Shown piece after piece: positions 1 through 7,896 of a DNA stretch of 64,000 bases. The stretch's first letter is position 1. The number at the start of each line of letters is the position of its first letter. This DNA comes from Hyphomicrobium sp. CS1BSMeth3 (lineage in GTDB: Bacteria > Pseudomonadota > Alphaproteobacteria > Rhizobiales > Hyphomicrobiaceae), in NCBI RefSeq assembly GCF_900117415.1, contig NZ_FPEI01000006.1, forward strand, positions 1,550,001 to 1,614,000. The letters are read 5' to 3'. Both the position numbers and the translations under genes were made by a program. Under the pieces are notes generated by a model. It worked only from the letters and a program-made list of their open reading frames with translations, made no database searches and was not told where the DNA came from.

Positions 1-368
1 GCATCGAGGAAGAGGCGGCGGCGACCTTCTGGCGGCTTGCGGTGTCGCCCTTTGCTGCCGGTGCGTGTCCGTTCGAGGTCATTTTGCACCAGCGCCAGAT
101 CTGCGATCTCGCCATCGGCCCGGAGAGCTATGAAGGCCGCTCGAGCGATGAGCTCGACCGCCTGCCGGCCATGGCGGAGGCAATCGCGGCCGGGCGCGTG
201 CTGACGCGCACCAAGTCGAGCGCGGTATCCGGCCTCGTGCTCTCCATCGAGACCGAGGTGCGTCTCGCAGATGGACCGTCGTGGAAGGCGGACCGCTGGC
301 TCGTCTCCGGTATCAAGCCCGGCGCGATGCTCCGCAACGACCGCTGGTACCTACCGTATCGGCGGTAG
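1..368 (+). CDS. Hypothetical protein, 5' end outside the window
   Basis: The reading frame is open from the first complete codon (base 3) to a TAG at 366-368, so the gene starts upstream of the window. About 121 codons are visible. The protein is soluble and mixed alpha/beta in character, with several Trp residues and no signal peptide, membrane segment or motif that I recognise. A GTG at 42 could act as a start, but the upstream codons (IEEEAAATFWRLA) read like protein, so I treat it as the 3' part of a longer gene. It is followed directly by a palindromic repeat pair. Function unknown. Confidence 0.6.
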   Translation, partial: IEEEAAATFWRLAVSPFAAGACPFEVILHQRQICDLAIGPESYEGRSSDELDRLPAMAEAIAAGRVLTRTKSSAVSGLVLSIETEVRLADGPSWKADRWLVSGIKPGAMLRNDRWYLPYRR

Positions 369-392
369 CGGAGGGTCGGTGCGCTCGATAAT

Positions 393-514
393 CCCCCTCT
401 CCCCATTGTCTTCAATGGGGAGAGGGTTGGGGTGAGGGGCGGGGACTTGCGCGACGTTAGCGTTTGCCGCTACCCCTCACCCTAACCCTCTCCCCGCAAG
501 GGCGGGGAGAGGGG
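393..514. repeat. Pair of inverted REP-like palindromes
   Basis: Two GC-rich hairpins face each other. The first has a perfect 14-bp stem (395-408 with 413-426, loop TCTT), followed by a G-rich tail at 427-439. The second has a 12-bp stem (486-497 with 502-513, loop AAGG), preceded by a C-rich tail at 473-485. The two tails are reverse complements except for one base, so the units are in opposite orientation about 33 bp apart. This CCCTCTCCCC-type palindrome belongs to a class of dispersed intergenic repeats common in Rhizobiales and other proteobacteria. The second unit runs into the 3' end of the NlpC/P60 gene. The hairpins could also end transcription of the two converging genes. Confidence 0.75.
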
Positions 515-1364
515 AATTGGGTCGACGCACACCGATGATCTCGCTGCCTGTCGCACGAATGCGCGCGACGGCCTCGGCGAGCGGCTCGACGACGACACGC
601 ATGTGATGGGCATTCGCGTGCAGCATGTGCGCAGCGTCGATCATGATGCCCACGTGGCCGCGCCAGAAGACGAGATCGCCGCGCCGCAGCGCATCGGTGT
701 CGACCACGATTGCACTTCCTATCTCAGCCAGCAGCATGTCGCTATCGCGCGGCGCCGCAACGCCCGTCGCCTGCATGGCAACCTGCACGAGCCCCGAGCA
801 ATCGATCCCAGCGCGCGTACGCCCGCCCCAGAGATAAGGCGCACCGAGGAACTGCTCGGCGACGGCGACGAAATCCGCAGCGCGCGTGTCGATCGGCACG
901 AGATGCTGCACGGGCACGAACGCCCCGATGGCGAGGGCGGCAAAACCGTTCTCCTCGCGCTCCACTTTGAGGCACGCCCCCATGGGGAGATCGACGAGCG
1001 GCGGTGATTTCAGCTCCGGCCGCGCGAGCGCCGGCGCCGCGAGAGCCGCTATGCGATGTGTCGGCACGTTGAGCTCACGCCCGATCGCGGCCGCCGGCGC
1101 ATAGCCGACATAGCCGTCGCCTTCGCCTTGCAGCCAGGCCCAGCCCTCACGCTCCTCGAAGACGCGCACGCGCTCGCCGAAGATGAGCTGCGTCGTCAGC
1201 GCCTCGCTGGCATCCGGCGCGCCGAAAACCGGCGCGATCGCGACACGCACCTGCCCGGGCCAGCCGTCGACGAAGTTGCTCGATGTGACGCGGCCAGCAA
1301 GGCGCGCGTCGGCCAGATCCTCGCGAAAGGCATTGCGGCGCGGATCGAGCAGGCCCTGGCCCAT
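477..1364 (-). CDS. NlpC/P60 family peptidoglycan hydrolase with SH3-like region
   Basis: A 295-residue protein predicted to cleave peptide cross-links of peptidoglycan. An SH3b-like region covers roughly residues 35-103, and the C-terminal NlpC/P60 domain roughly 160-280. The catalytic Cys189 lies in the DCSG motif and the catalytic His is probably His237 in GHVGIM; HANAHH follows near residue 249. The ATG at 1364 is chosen because the protein then begins MGQGLLDPRRNAFREDLADA, the usual start of this family; an in-frame TTG at 1400 would overlap the upstream gene. No signal peptide is visible. It lies 10 bp downstream of the M17 aminopeptidase gene and is probably co-transcribed. The last codons (PNSPLPALAGRGLG) are encoded by a palindromic repeat. 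Confidence 0.85.
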   Translation of the reverse strand: MGQGLLDPRRNAFREDLADARLAGRVTSSNFVDGWPGQVRVAIAPVFGAPDASEALTTQLIFGERVRVFEEREGWAWLQGEGDGYVGYAPAAAIGRELNVPTHRIAALAAPALARPELKSPPLVDLPMGACLKVEREENGFAALAIGAFVPVQHLVPIDTRAADFVAVAEQFLGAPYLWGGRTRAGIDCSGLVQVAMQATGVAAPRDSDMLLAEIGSAIVVDTDALRRGDLVFWRGHVGIMIDAAHMLHANAHHMRVVVEPLAEAVARIRATGSEIIGVRRPNSPLPALAGRGLG

Positions 1365-1374
1365 GCGCGTGCTC

Positions 1375-2799
1375 TCAACTCCCGACCATGCGGCGAACAA
1401 CCTCGAAGACGGCGCGCGCCGCCTGCGGCTCGCCGCCCTTGGGGCCGAGCACGCGCTGCGCGGGGCGCCAGCCGTAGATGTCGAAATGCGCGAACGTGCC
1501 CGCCTTCTTCACGAAGCGCTTGAGGAAGATCGCCGCGACGACCGCGCCCGCAAATCCACCCTCGGCGACGTTGTTCATATCGGCGACATTGCTGTCGAGC
1601 CAGGTCTCGTAGGGCGTCGTGAGCGGCAGGCGCCAGACCGGATCGGCGACCGCAGATCCCGCAGCAGCGATCACGCTCGCATGACCTTCGTCATCGCAGA
1701 AGTAGGGCGGCAGATCAGGGCCGAGGGCGACACGCGCCGCGCCCGTCAACGTCGCGAACGTGAAGAGATGATCGGGCGCCTCCTCGTCGGCGAGCGCCAG
1801 CGCATCAGCGAGCACGAGACGGCCCTCGGCATCAGTATTGCCGATCTCGACGGTCGTCCCCGCGCGCGAGCGAATGACGTCGCTCGGCCGGAAGGCGCTT
1901 CCCGATATGGCGTTCTCGGCCGCCGGGATCAGCACGCGCAGGCGCACATCGAGACCCGCGCTCATGATCATGTGCGCCAGCGCGAGCGCCGCCGCGGCGC
2001 CGCCCATGTCCTTCTTCATGAGCAGCATGCCGCTCGCCGGCTTGATGTCGAGACCGCCAGTGTCGAAGCAGATGCCCTTGCCGACGAGCGTGATCTTCAG
2101 CGCGTCGGCGCGGCCCCAGGTGAGGTCGATGAGGCGCGGCGCGCGCCCACTGCCGCGGCCGACCGCATGAATGAGCGGAAAATTCTTCTCGAGAAGATCA
2201 TCGCCGATCACGGCCTCGACCATACCATCGTGCCGCACAGCAAGCGCGCGCACGGCAAGCTCGAGCTCGGCCGGCCCCATGTCGTTCGGTGGCGTATTGA
2301 TGAGGTCGCGGCCGAGCCACACGCCCTCGACGGCTGCCATGGCGTGCTTGGCATCTGCCGTCTCCGGCATGACCAGCACCGGCCCCTTGCGCGTGCCGTT
2401 CGCCTTGTATCGGCGGAAGGCATAGGCGCCGAGGCCCCAGGCTATGGCCGCCATGGTGGGGTCGCAGGCGGCCGGATCGCCGAGGCGGTAGGTGCCGGAT
2501 GCCAGCACGGGCGGCAGAGCGCCGAGGTTCGTTGCGGCGGCAACAGCGCGACTGGCGCCGTCCGGTGTCCCGATGCCGAGCACGACGCCCTCGATCGTCC
2601 CGCCCGCGCCGGGAAGGAGCACGTGCTTGCGCGCGGCACCATCGAAGCCATTGGCCTCGAGCCAGGCCATATGCTCGGGCGACAGATGTGCGAGCGCCGT
2701 CTTCCAGTTGTCCTGAGGCGCCAGCCAGATGGGCACGGCGCCTGCGCCCGCGTCCGTCGCGATCAGCACCTCGTCTGGCCGCCGATCTGAAATCATCAT
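1375..2799 (-). CDS. M17 leucyl aminopeptidase family protein
   Basis: A 474-residue cytosolic metallopeptidase that removes N-terminal residues from peptides. The family signature NTDAEGRL is at about residues 321-328. The metal-binding and catalytic Lys/Asp segments VGKGICFDTGGLDIK (about 240-254) and MKKDMGG (about 261) are present, so the enzyme looks active. The start is ATG at 2799 with GGGGA five bases upstream; a TTG at 2820 would overlap arfB. It sits 17 bp after arfB and 10 bp before the NlpC/P60 gene. Pairing a peptidase with a cell-wall peptide hydrolase fits peptide recycling, but this is inference. It is shorter in the N-domain than classical PepA. Confidence 0.9.
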   Translation of the reverse strand: MMISDRRPDEVLIATDAGAGAVPIWLAPQDNWKTALAHLSPEHMAWLEANGFDGAARKHVLLPGAGGTIEGVVLGIGTPDGASRAVAAATNLGALPPVLASGTYRLGDPAACDPTMAAIAWGLGAYAFRRYKANGTRKGPVLVMPETADAKHAMAAVEGVWLGRDLINTPPNDMGPAELELAVRALAVRHDGMVEAVIGDDLLEKNFPLIHAVGRGSGRAPRLIDLTWGRADALKITLVGKGICFDTGGLDIKPASGMLLMKKDMGGAAAALALAHMIMSAGLDVRLRVLIPAAENAISGSAFRPSDVIRSRAGTTVEIGNTDAEGRLVLADALALADEEAPDHLFTFATLTGAARVALGPDLPPYFCDDEGHASVIAAAGSAVADPVWRLPLTTPYETWLDSNVADMNNVAEGGFAGAVVAAIFLKRFVKKAGTFAHFDIYGWRPAQRVLGPKGGEPQAARAVFEVVRRMVGS

Positions 2800-2816
2800 G
2801 TGGTCCCCGACTTCCC

Positions 2817-3260
2817 TCAATCGAACGATACGCGCTTCTGGCGCCCGCGCTTCACCTCGCCCCGCGCCTCCTTCGACTTGAGGCGGCGCTCGCGTGAGGC
2901 CTTGGTAGGTTTGGTCTTGATGCGCGGCTTGGGCGGCGTCGCGGCCTCGCGGATGAGCTCAGCCAGGCGCTCACGTGCTTCCGAGCGGTTCATTTCCTGC
3001 GTACGGAAGCGGTCGGCGCGGATGACGATGACGCCATCCTTGGTGAGGCGACGCCCCGCGAGCCGCTCCAGACGGCGGCGCACGGGCGGGGCGAGGCTCG
3101 GACTGCCGCGCACGTCGAACCTCAGCTCGACGGCGGTCGCGACCTTGTTGACGTTCTGTCCGCCGGGGCCCGAGGCACGGATGAAGCTTTCGCTCAGCTC
3201 GGCCTCGGGAATGAGAATACGGGCGTCGACGCGCAAGCCCTCGTGAAGCCCATCGCTCAT
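2817..3260 (-). CDS. arfB: Peptidyl-tRNA hydrolase / ribosome rescue factor ArfB (YaeJ)
   Basis: A 147-residue release-factor-like protein that hydrolyses peptidyl-tRNA on ribosomes stalled without a stop codon. The catalytic GGQ is at residues 33-35 within ASGPGGQNVNKV. The C-terminal tail from about residue 110 is rich in Lys and Arg (KPRIKTKPTKASRERRLKSK), as expected for the ArfB tail that enters the empty mRNA channel. Its length matches the family (about 140). The ATG at 3260 is the natural start. It is followed closely by the M17 aminopeptidase gene and lies 34 bp after the fabI stop, so the four minus-strand genes may form one unit. Confidence 0.93.
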   Translation of the reverse strand: MSDGLHEGLRVDARILIPEAELSESFIRASGPGGQNVNKVATAVELRFDVRGSPSLAPPVRRRLERLAGRRLTKDGVIVIRADRFRTQEMNRSEARERLAELIREAATPPKPRIKTKPTKASRERRLKSKEARGEVKRGRQKRVSFD

Positions 3261-3294
3261 CGCGCCCTGCCCATAAGCGTGCCGCGGGCTCTGA

Positions 3295-4143
3295 TCAGCC
3301 CTCGCCCTTCACGACCGAGATGTCGGGCGCATCCTCGTTCTTCATGCCCTGGATGTGGTAGCCGGAGTCCACATGATGGATCTCTCCGGTGACGGCGCGG
3401 CCGAGGTCCGAAAGCAGGTAGAGAGCTGATCCGCCCACTTCCTCGATGGTCACATTGCGCCGCAGTGCCGAGTTGTACTCGTTCCAGCGCAGGATATAGC
3501 GGAAGTCGGCGATGCCGGAGGCGGCCAGGGTCTTGATCGGACCGGCGGAGATCGCATTGACGCGAATGCCCTGCTTGCCGAGATCGGCCGCAAGATAGCG
3601 CACGCTCGCCTCGAGGGCCGCCTTGGCGACACCCATGACATTATAATGTGGCATGACCTTCTCGGCGCCGTAATATGTCAGGGTGAGCAGCGAGCCACCG
3701 TCCGTCATGAGCTTCTCGGCCCGCTGCGCGAGCGCCGTGAAGGAGTAGCAGGAGATGAGCATGGACTGGACGAAGTTGCGCTCGCTCGTGTCGACGTAGC
3801 GCCCGTCGAGCTCGTTCTTGTCCGAGAAGGCGATGGCATGGACGAGGAAATCGAGCCGGCCCCACTGCGCTTTGAGCGCCTCGAAGACCGAATCCACGGA
3901 GGCGTAGTCGGTCACATCGCAGGGCAGCACGATCTTGGAGCCGAGCTCGGCGGCCAGCGGCTCGACGCGCTTCTTGAGCGCATCTCCTTGATAGGTAAAC
4001 GCGAGTTCCGCCCCCTCGGCCGCGCAGGCCTTCGAGATCCCCCAGGCGATCGAGCGGCTGTTGGCCAGCCCCATGATGAGGCCCCTCTTGCCGGCCATCA
4101 GTCCTGTGGCCGAACGTACCGCCTCGCCACCTGCAGTTGCCAT
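3295..4143 (-). CDS. fabI: Enoyl-[acyl-carrier-protein] reductase (NADH), FabI
   Basis: A 282-residue short-chain dehydrogenase that catalyses the last reduction of each fatty-acid elongation cycle in the cytosol. The nucleotide-binding start GLIMGLANSRSIAWGI (about residues 21-36) is typical of FabI. The catalytic set Tyr157, Tyr167 and Lys174 lies in TYYGAEKVMPHYNVMGVAK. The N-terminal extension (MATAGGEAVRSATGLMAGKR) is longer than in E. coli FabI. The ATG at 4143 is taken as the start; an internal ATG at residue 16 is an alternative that would give the classical length. It heads the minus-strand cluster and is divergent from a GST gene, so the 254 bp between them should hold both promoters. 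Confidence 0.95.
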   Translation of the reverse strand: MATAGGEAVRSATGLMAGKRGLIMGLANSRSIAWGISKACAAEGAELAFTYQGDALKKRVEPLAAELGSKIVLPCDVTDYASVDSVFEALKAQWGRLDFLVHAIAFSDKNELDGRYVDTSERNFVQSMLISCYSFTALAQRAEKLMTDGGSLLTLTYYGAEKVMPHYNVMGVAKAALEASVRYLAADLGKQGIRVNAISAGPIKTLAASGIADFRYILRWNEYNSALRRNVTIEEVGGSALYLLSDLGRAVTGEIHHVDSGYHIQGMKNEDAPDISVVKGEG

Positions 4144-4397
4144 TTCTCCGTCGCCCCCGAAAATGCCGCTTCTACATGGGCCTAGCTAGCAGCCCGATTT
4201 ACCTGGGCCAAGTTTCGAGTGATCCTACACAAAAGCACGCCCGGGTCCAGTGACCCGCGGTGCGGGTTGCTTATGCGCCTGCTCGAGTGGATCAATTCGC
4301 GGTGAGGGCAGTACGTTCCCTCGATGAAGGAGTATGGGTGTGCCTCTATCGGCACCAAACCTCCCTCGTCATGCTACAGACCATCAGGAGACTGCCT

Positions 4398-5003
4398 GTG
4401 AAGCTCTACTACGCCCCCGGTGTATGCTCGCTATCGCCTCACATCGTGCTCGAGGAGGCCGGGCTCCCGCACGAGCTGGTCAAGACCGACATCCGCGCCA
4501 AAACCACCGCCAGCGGTAGCGACTACCGTGACGTCAATCCGCTCGGCTACGTGCCGGCGCTGGCCCTCGACGATGGCACGCTCCTCACCGAAGGGCCGGC
4601 GATCGTGCAGTACATTGCCGACAAGGTGCCGGAGAAGAAGCTCGCCCCGCCAAATGGAACGCTCGAGCGCTACAAGTTGCAGTCCTGGCTGAACTTCGTC
4701 TCCAGCGAGCTGCACAAGGGCTTCTCGCCGCTTTTCAATCCGCAGATGCCGGACGGCGCCAAGGACCTCGCCAAGGAGCGCCTTGCCGCCCGCTTCGCCC
4801 ATCTCGACAAGCACTTCGCCAAAAACGCCTACCTCATGGGCGACAGCTTCACCTGCCCGGATGCCTACTGCTTCACGGTCTTGCGCTGGACGGTGCCCAC
4901 GAAGATCGACCTCGCGCCCTATCCGAACCTCCAAGCCTACATGAAGAGGGTCGAGGCGCGCCCCGCCGTCCAGGCCGCCATGAAGGCAGAAGGACTGAGC
5001 TGA
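4398..5003 (+). CDS. Glutathione S-transferase, beta class
   Basis: A 201-residue GST, the same length as E. coli Gst. It starts at GTG 4398, with AGGAG seven bases upstream; the longer open frame to 4260 has no comparable ribosome site. The start MKLYYAPGVCSLSPHIVLEE is typical of the beta class, with Cys10 as the residue that contacts glutathione and a thioredoxin-like N-domain to about residue 80. NPLGYVPAL supplies the cis-Pro loop. The C-terminal all-helical domain is complete. It probably detoxifies electrophiles or acts in redox repair; the substrate cannot be told. It stands alone, divergent from fabI. Confidence 0.9.
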   Translation: MKLYYAPGVCSLSPHIVLEEAGLPHELVKTDIRAKTTASGSDYRDVNPLGYVPALALDDGTLLTEGPAIVQYIADKVPEKKLAPPNGTLERYKLQSWLNFVSSELHKGFSPLFNPQMPDGAKDLAKERLAARFAHLDKHFAKNAYLMGDSFTCPDAYCFTVLRWTVPTKIDLAPYPNLQAYMKRVEARPAVQAAMKAEGLS

Positions 5004-5391
5004 GCCGCAAGCCCGAGCCAGAAAACCGGGCCGGGCTGCCGCGAGCTTGTCCACATCTAAATCTTCGAGCGAGGCGGCCCGGACGCGATCTGGAGCCGCC
5101 TCTCTTGTCCCAAATCGCACTTCTTTGCTCGTCGCCGCCCGCGGGCAGCGTGCCAATCTGGCACGTTTGCCCCGACGCGTCGGCCGGCGCCCTTCACTCG
5201 CAGTACCAGGCCGGAAGCGGCGGACGATGCGCACATTAACCACGCGTCTTCCGGACGCCCATTCTGTCGAGCACTTCCACGCGTTGAGGTTAAAGCCCGC
5301 GGCGGCTTGACACAGACAGCGCCGCTCGAAGGCACGCGGCACACGCGTTGCGATCCACGCTGCAGTCCCTTCACGCAGCCGGATCGAGCCC
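5004..5391. other. 388-bp non-coding stretch upstream of the glycosyltransferase locus
   Basis: I see no credible coding frame here on either strand. The stretch should contain the promoter of the glycosyltransferase locus. The only clear structure is the short perfect palindrome at 5149-5165. A TTGACA at 5307-5312 has no matching -10 element at 16-18 bp. Just downstream of the GST stop there is C/G-rich sequence but no hairpin followed by a T run. Confidence 0.5.
5149..5165. promoter_or_regulatory. Perfect 7+3+7 palindrome, possible operator
   Basis: CGTGCCA and TGGCACG are perfect inverted arms separated by ATC, about 225 bp upstream of the glycosyltransferase start. Such a short spacer fits a dimeric regulator site better than an RNA terminator. 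No regulator gene is adjacent, so the binding protein is unknown and the site could be chance. Confidence 0.3.
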
Positions 5392-6726
5392 GTGTCAGAC
5401 CTCCTCATCATCCTGCTCTTCGTGGTCAGCCTCCTGATCACCATCTCCTCGCTGGACGATGCGTTCATCGATGCCATGGCTCTCGGCATTGCGCGCTTTC
5501 GCCTGCCGCGCCCCCCTGCCGACGAAACTGTGATCCCGCGGACGGCCGTCTTCATTGCCAACTGGCATGAGGAGGACGTGCTCGGCCGGATGGTCGAAGG
5601 CAATCTCGCCCGCATCCATCTGCCTCAGGTCTCCCTCTATCTCGGCGTCTATCCGAACGACACGGGCACGCTCCGCGTCGCCGAGGAGATGGCGGCGAAG
5701 TATCCCGATCGCGTGCGCGTGATCGTGAACCGCCTGCCTGGCCCGACGTCCAAGGGCCAGATGCTGAACGAGATGTTTGCGCAGGTCTTCGGCGGCGAGG
5801 AGGAAGGCCCGGCGCTCGTCATTCTTCACGACAGCGAGGACATCATCGATCCGCGCACCTTCGAGGTCTATGCGGCCTACGCCGGCGATCATGACTTCAT
5901 CCAGGTGCCGGTCTTCTCGCTCAATCGCGGCCAAGGCGCGATCGTCGCCTCGACCTACATGGACGAGTTCGCCGAGCGCCACACGCGCGAGATGATCGTC
6001 CGCGATGCCGTCGGCGCCGCCATTCCCTCGGCCGGCGTCGGCACGGGCCTCACACGCCGGCTCATCAAGCACTTCCTTGCGACGCGCGGCCAGGTGCTCA
6101 TGTCCGGCACCGTCACCGAGGACTACATCCTCGGCATTGAGGCCAAGCGCGCCGGCTTCAAGTCAGCCTTTGCCGCGGTCTCCGCCAATGCCGACGAAGG
6201 TCTCGACTTCGTCGCGACGCGCGAGTTCTTCCCGCGGACGCTTGCGACCTCCATCAAGCAGAAGACACGCTGGGTCTACGGCATCAACTTCGAGGCCCTG
6301 CACAAGCTCGGCTGGCACGGCGATCTCTGGGATCACTACTTCTTCATCCGTGACCGCAAGGGCATGGTGACGAATTTCCTGCCGCCGATCTCGCTCATGA
6401 TCTTCACGCTTCTGGCCTTTGGCGCGATCGACCTCGGCGAACTCTCCGACACCAGCATGACGATCCTCGCGACGTCCATGTGGGCTAACCTCGCCGCCCT
6501 CGTGATGCGCTACGTCGTGCGCGTCGCGGCGATCCACCAAGTGTACGGCACCTGCGACTGGGTCGGCGTCGCAGTGCGCTGGCCCGCCGGGCTCTACATC
6601 AACATGGTCGCCGTCTTCCGCGCCTGGAAGACCTACCTCGGCGAGTCGGAGCTCGCCACCCGCCCCATCGTCTGGTCGAAGACCACGCACGAGCTGCCTG
6701 ACGATTTCACCACAGCCACCCGCTGA
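5392..6726 (+). CDS. Processive family 2 glycosyltransferase, NfrB-like
   Basis: A 444-residue inner-membrane glycosyltransferase predicted to polymerise a sugar from UDP-sugars. An N-terminal membrane helix (about residues 3-20) precedes a cytosolic GT-A domain. The key motifs are in order: HDSEDIIDP (about 146-154, metal/UDP binding), VTED (about 241-244, catalytic base) and QKTRW (290-294), the QxxRW signature of processive synthases. Two or more hydrophobic segments follow from about residue 330. HDSED is characteristic of the NfrB branch. Unlike E. coli NfrB it lacks a C-terminal MshEN-type c-di-GMP domain. It starts at GTG 5392 and lies 20 bp before the epimerase gene, which probably supplies its substrate. 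Confidence 0.85.
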   Translation: MSDLLIILLFVVSLLITISSLDDAFIDAMALGIARFRLPRPPADETVIPRTAVFIANWHEEDVLGRMVEGNLARIHLPQVSLYLGVYPNDTGTLRVAEEMAAKYPDRVRVIVNRLPGPTSKGQMLNEMFAQVFGGEEEGPALVILHDSEDIIDPRTFEVYAAYAGDHDFIQVPVFSLNRGQGAIVASTYMDEFAERHTREMIVRDAVGAAIPSAGVGTGLTRRLIKHFLATRGQVLMSGTVTEDYILGIEAKRAGFKSAFAAVSANADEGLDFVATREFFPRTLATSIKQKTRWVYGINFEALHKLGWHGDLWDHYFFIRDRKGMVTNFLPPISLMIFTLLAFGAIDLGELSDTSMTILATSMWANLAALVMRYVVRVAAIHQVYGTCDWVGVAVRWPAGLYINMVAVFRAWKTYLGESELATRPIVWSKTTHELPDDFTTATR

Positions 6727-6746
6727 ACCATCCCCGGAAAAGTGCC

Positions 6747-7871
6747 ATGCGTATTCTCGTCGCCTTCGGAACCCGCCCCGAGATCATCAAGCTCGGCCCC
6801 GTCTGCAAAGCCCTCGAGCGGGCTGGTGCGGAGCTCGAGGTCTTCTGGTCCGGTCAGCACATCGAGCTCGCAGCCGGCTTGCTCGACCTCTTCAAGATCA
6901 CCGTCACGCACAACGGCTCGGACATCATGGCGGAGCCCGGTCTCGCCGGGAAGTTCGGGCTGATGACCCATCAGATCGAGCGGCTGCTGCGCGCGAAGCA
7001 CTACGACTGGATCGTTGTGCAGGGCGATACGGCCACCGCGGCAGCCGCCGCGTCCGCGGGCTTCATGAACCGCGTGCCCGTCGCGCACGTCGAGGCGGGC
7101 CTGCGCACGGGCGACATCAACTCGCCGTGGCCCGAGGAGTTCAACCGCCGCGTGATCGGCCTCGCCGCCGCGCTCCATTTTCCCCCAACGCCGCAGGCGC
7201 GCGACAACCTGCTCCGCGAAGGCGTCGCTGCGGGCGACATCGACATGGTCGGCAACACCGTCGTCGACGCGCTTCTTTACGCGCGCGCGACCATGCAGGC
7301 TGGCTATCAGCCGATCGATCCCGATGTGGCAGCACTTCCGACCGACAAGAAGCTGGTGCTGGCCACACTTCATCGCCGCGAGAACATCGGCGCGCCGCTC
7401 CGTCATGTGCTGCGCGCTCTGCGCACACTCGCCAATGATGGCGACAAGCTGATCGTTCTTCCCGTGCACATGAACCCCGCCGTACGCGCGGAAGTCATGA
7501 AGATGCTCGGCGATGTGGCAAACGTCCGGCTCGTGAGCCCGCTGCAGTATCCCGATTTCGTCCATCTGCTGAGCCGCGCCTGGACGGTCGTGACGGACTC
7601 GGGCGGCGTGCAGGAAGAAGCGCCGACCTTTGGTTTGCAGATTCTTATCACGCGCGAGAGCACCGAGCGGCCCGAGGTCGTCGAAGCCGGATTCGGCACG
7701 CTCGTCGGCTCGAGCTACCGCACCATTGTCTCTGGTGTTCGCCGGCTGACGGCAGGCGAGCGCCCGCAATTGCTGAGCGCAGCCAACCCATTCGGAAATG
7801 GCGATGCTTCCGAGCGCATCGCGGCACGACTGATGCACACGAACAATCATCATCATGGTCTTGCGGCTTGA
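6747..7871 (+). CDS. wecB: UDP-N-acetylglucosamine 2-epimerase (non-hydrolysing)
   Basis: A 374-residue cytosolic enzyme that interconverts UDP-GlcNAc and UDP-ManNAc. Family motifs are intact: GTRPE (8-12), QGD with Asp94, HVEAGLR with Glu116, PWPEEFNR with Glu130/131, HRREN with His209, and DSGGVQEEAP near 284-293. Its length matches WecB. ATG 6747 follows the glycosyltransferase by 20 bp, and the gene overlaps no neighbour if the adaptor starts at 7897. The pairing with an NfrB-like transferase and an export adaptor suggests UDP-ManNAc is made for a dedicated surface polymer rather than for enterobacterial common antigen, since no other antigen genes are nearby. Confidence 0.93.
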   Translation: MRILVAFGTRPEIIKLGPVCKALERAGAELEVFWSGQHIELAAGLLDLFKITVTHNGSDIMAEPGLAGKFGLMTHQIERLLRAKHYDWIVVQGDTATAAAAASAGFMNRVPVAHVEAGLRTGDINSPWPEEFNRRVIGLAAALHFPPTPQARDNLLREGVAAGDIDMVGNTVVDALLYARATMQAGYQPIDPDVAALPTDKKLVLATLHRRENIGAPLRHVLRALRTLANDGDKLIVLPVHMNPAVRAEVMKMLGDVANVRLVSPLQYPDFVHLLSRAWTVVTDSGGVQEEAPTFGLQILITRESTERPEVVEAGFGTLVGSSYRTIVSGVRRLTAGERPQLLSAANPFGNGDASERIAARLMHTNNHHHGLAA

Positions 7872-7896
7872 GCCTGCCAGGACGGGAGAAAAAATC

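Noticed and set aside
1183..2790. Long plus-strand open frame opposite the M17 aminopeptidase gene
   Set aside because: It is Arg-rich antisense text typical of high-GC DNA; the minus strand encodes a clear M17 enzyme.
5159..5172. TGGCACG followed by TTGC, resembling a sigma-54 promoter
   Set aside because: The GG and GC elements are seven bases apart instead of ten, and the TGGCACG is fully explained as the right arm of a palindrome.
5307..5335. TTGACA as a -35 box for the glycosyltransferase gene
   Set aside because: No AT-rich -10 element lies 16-18 bp downstream.
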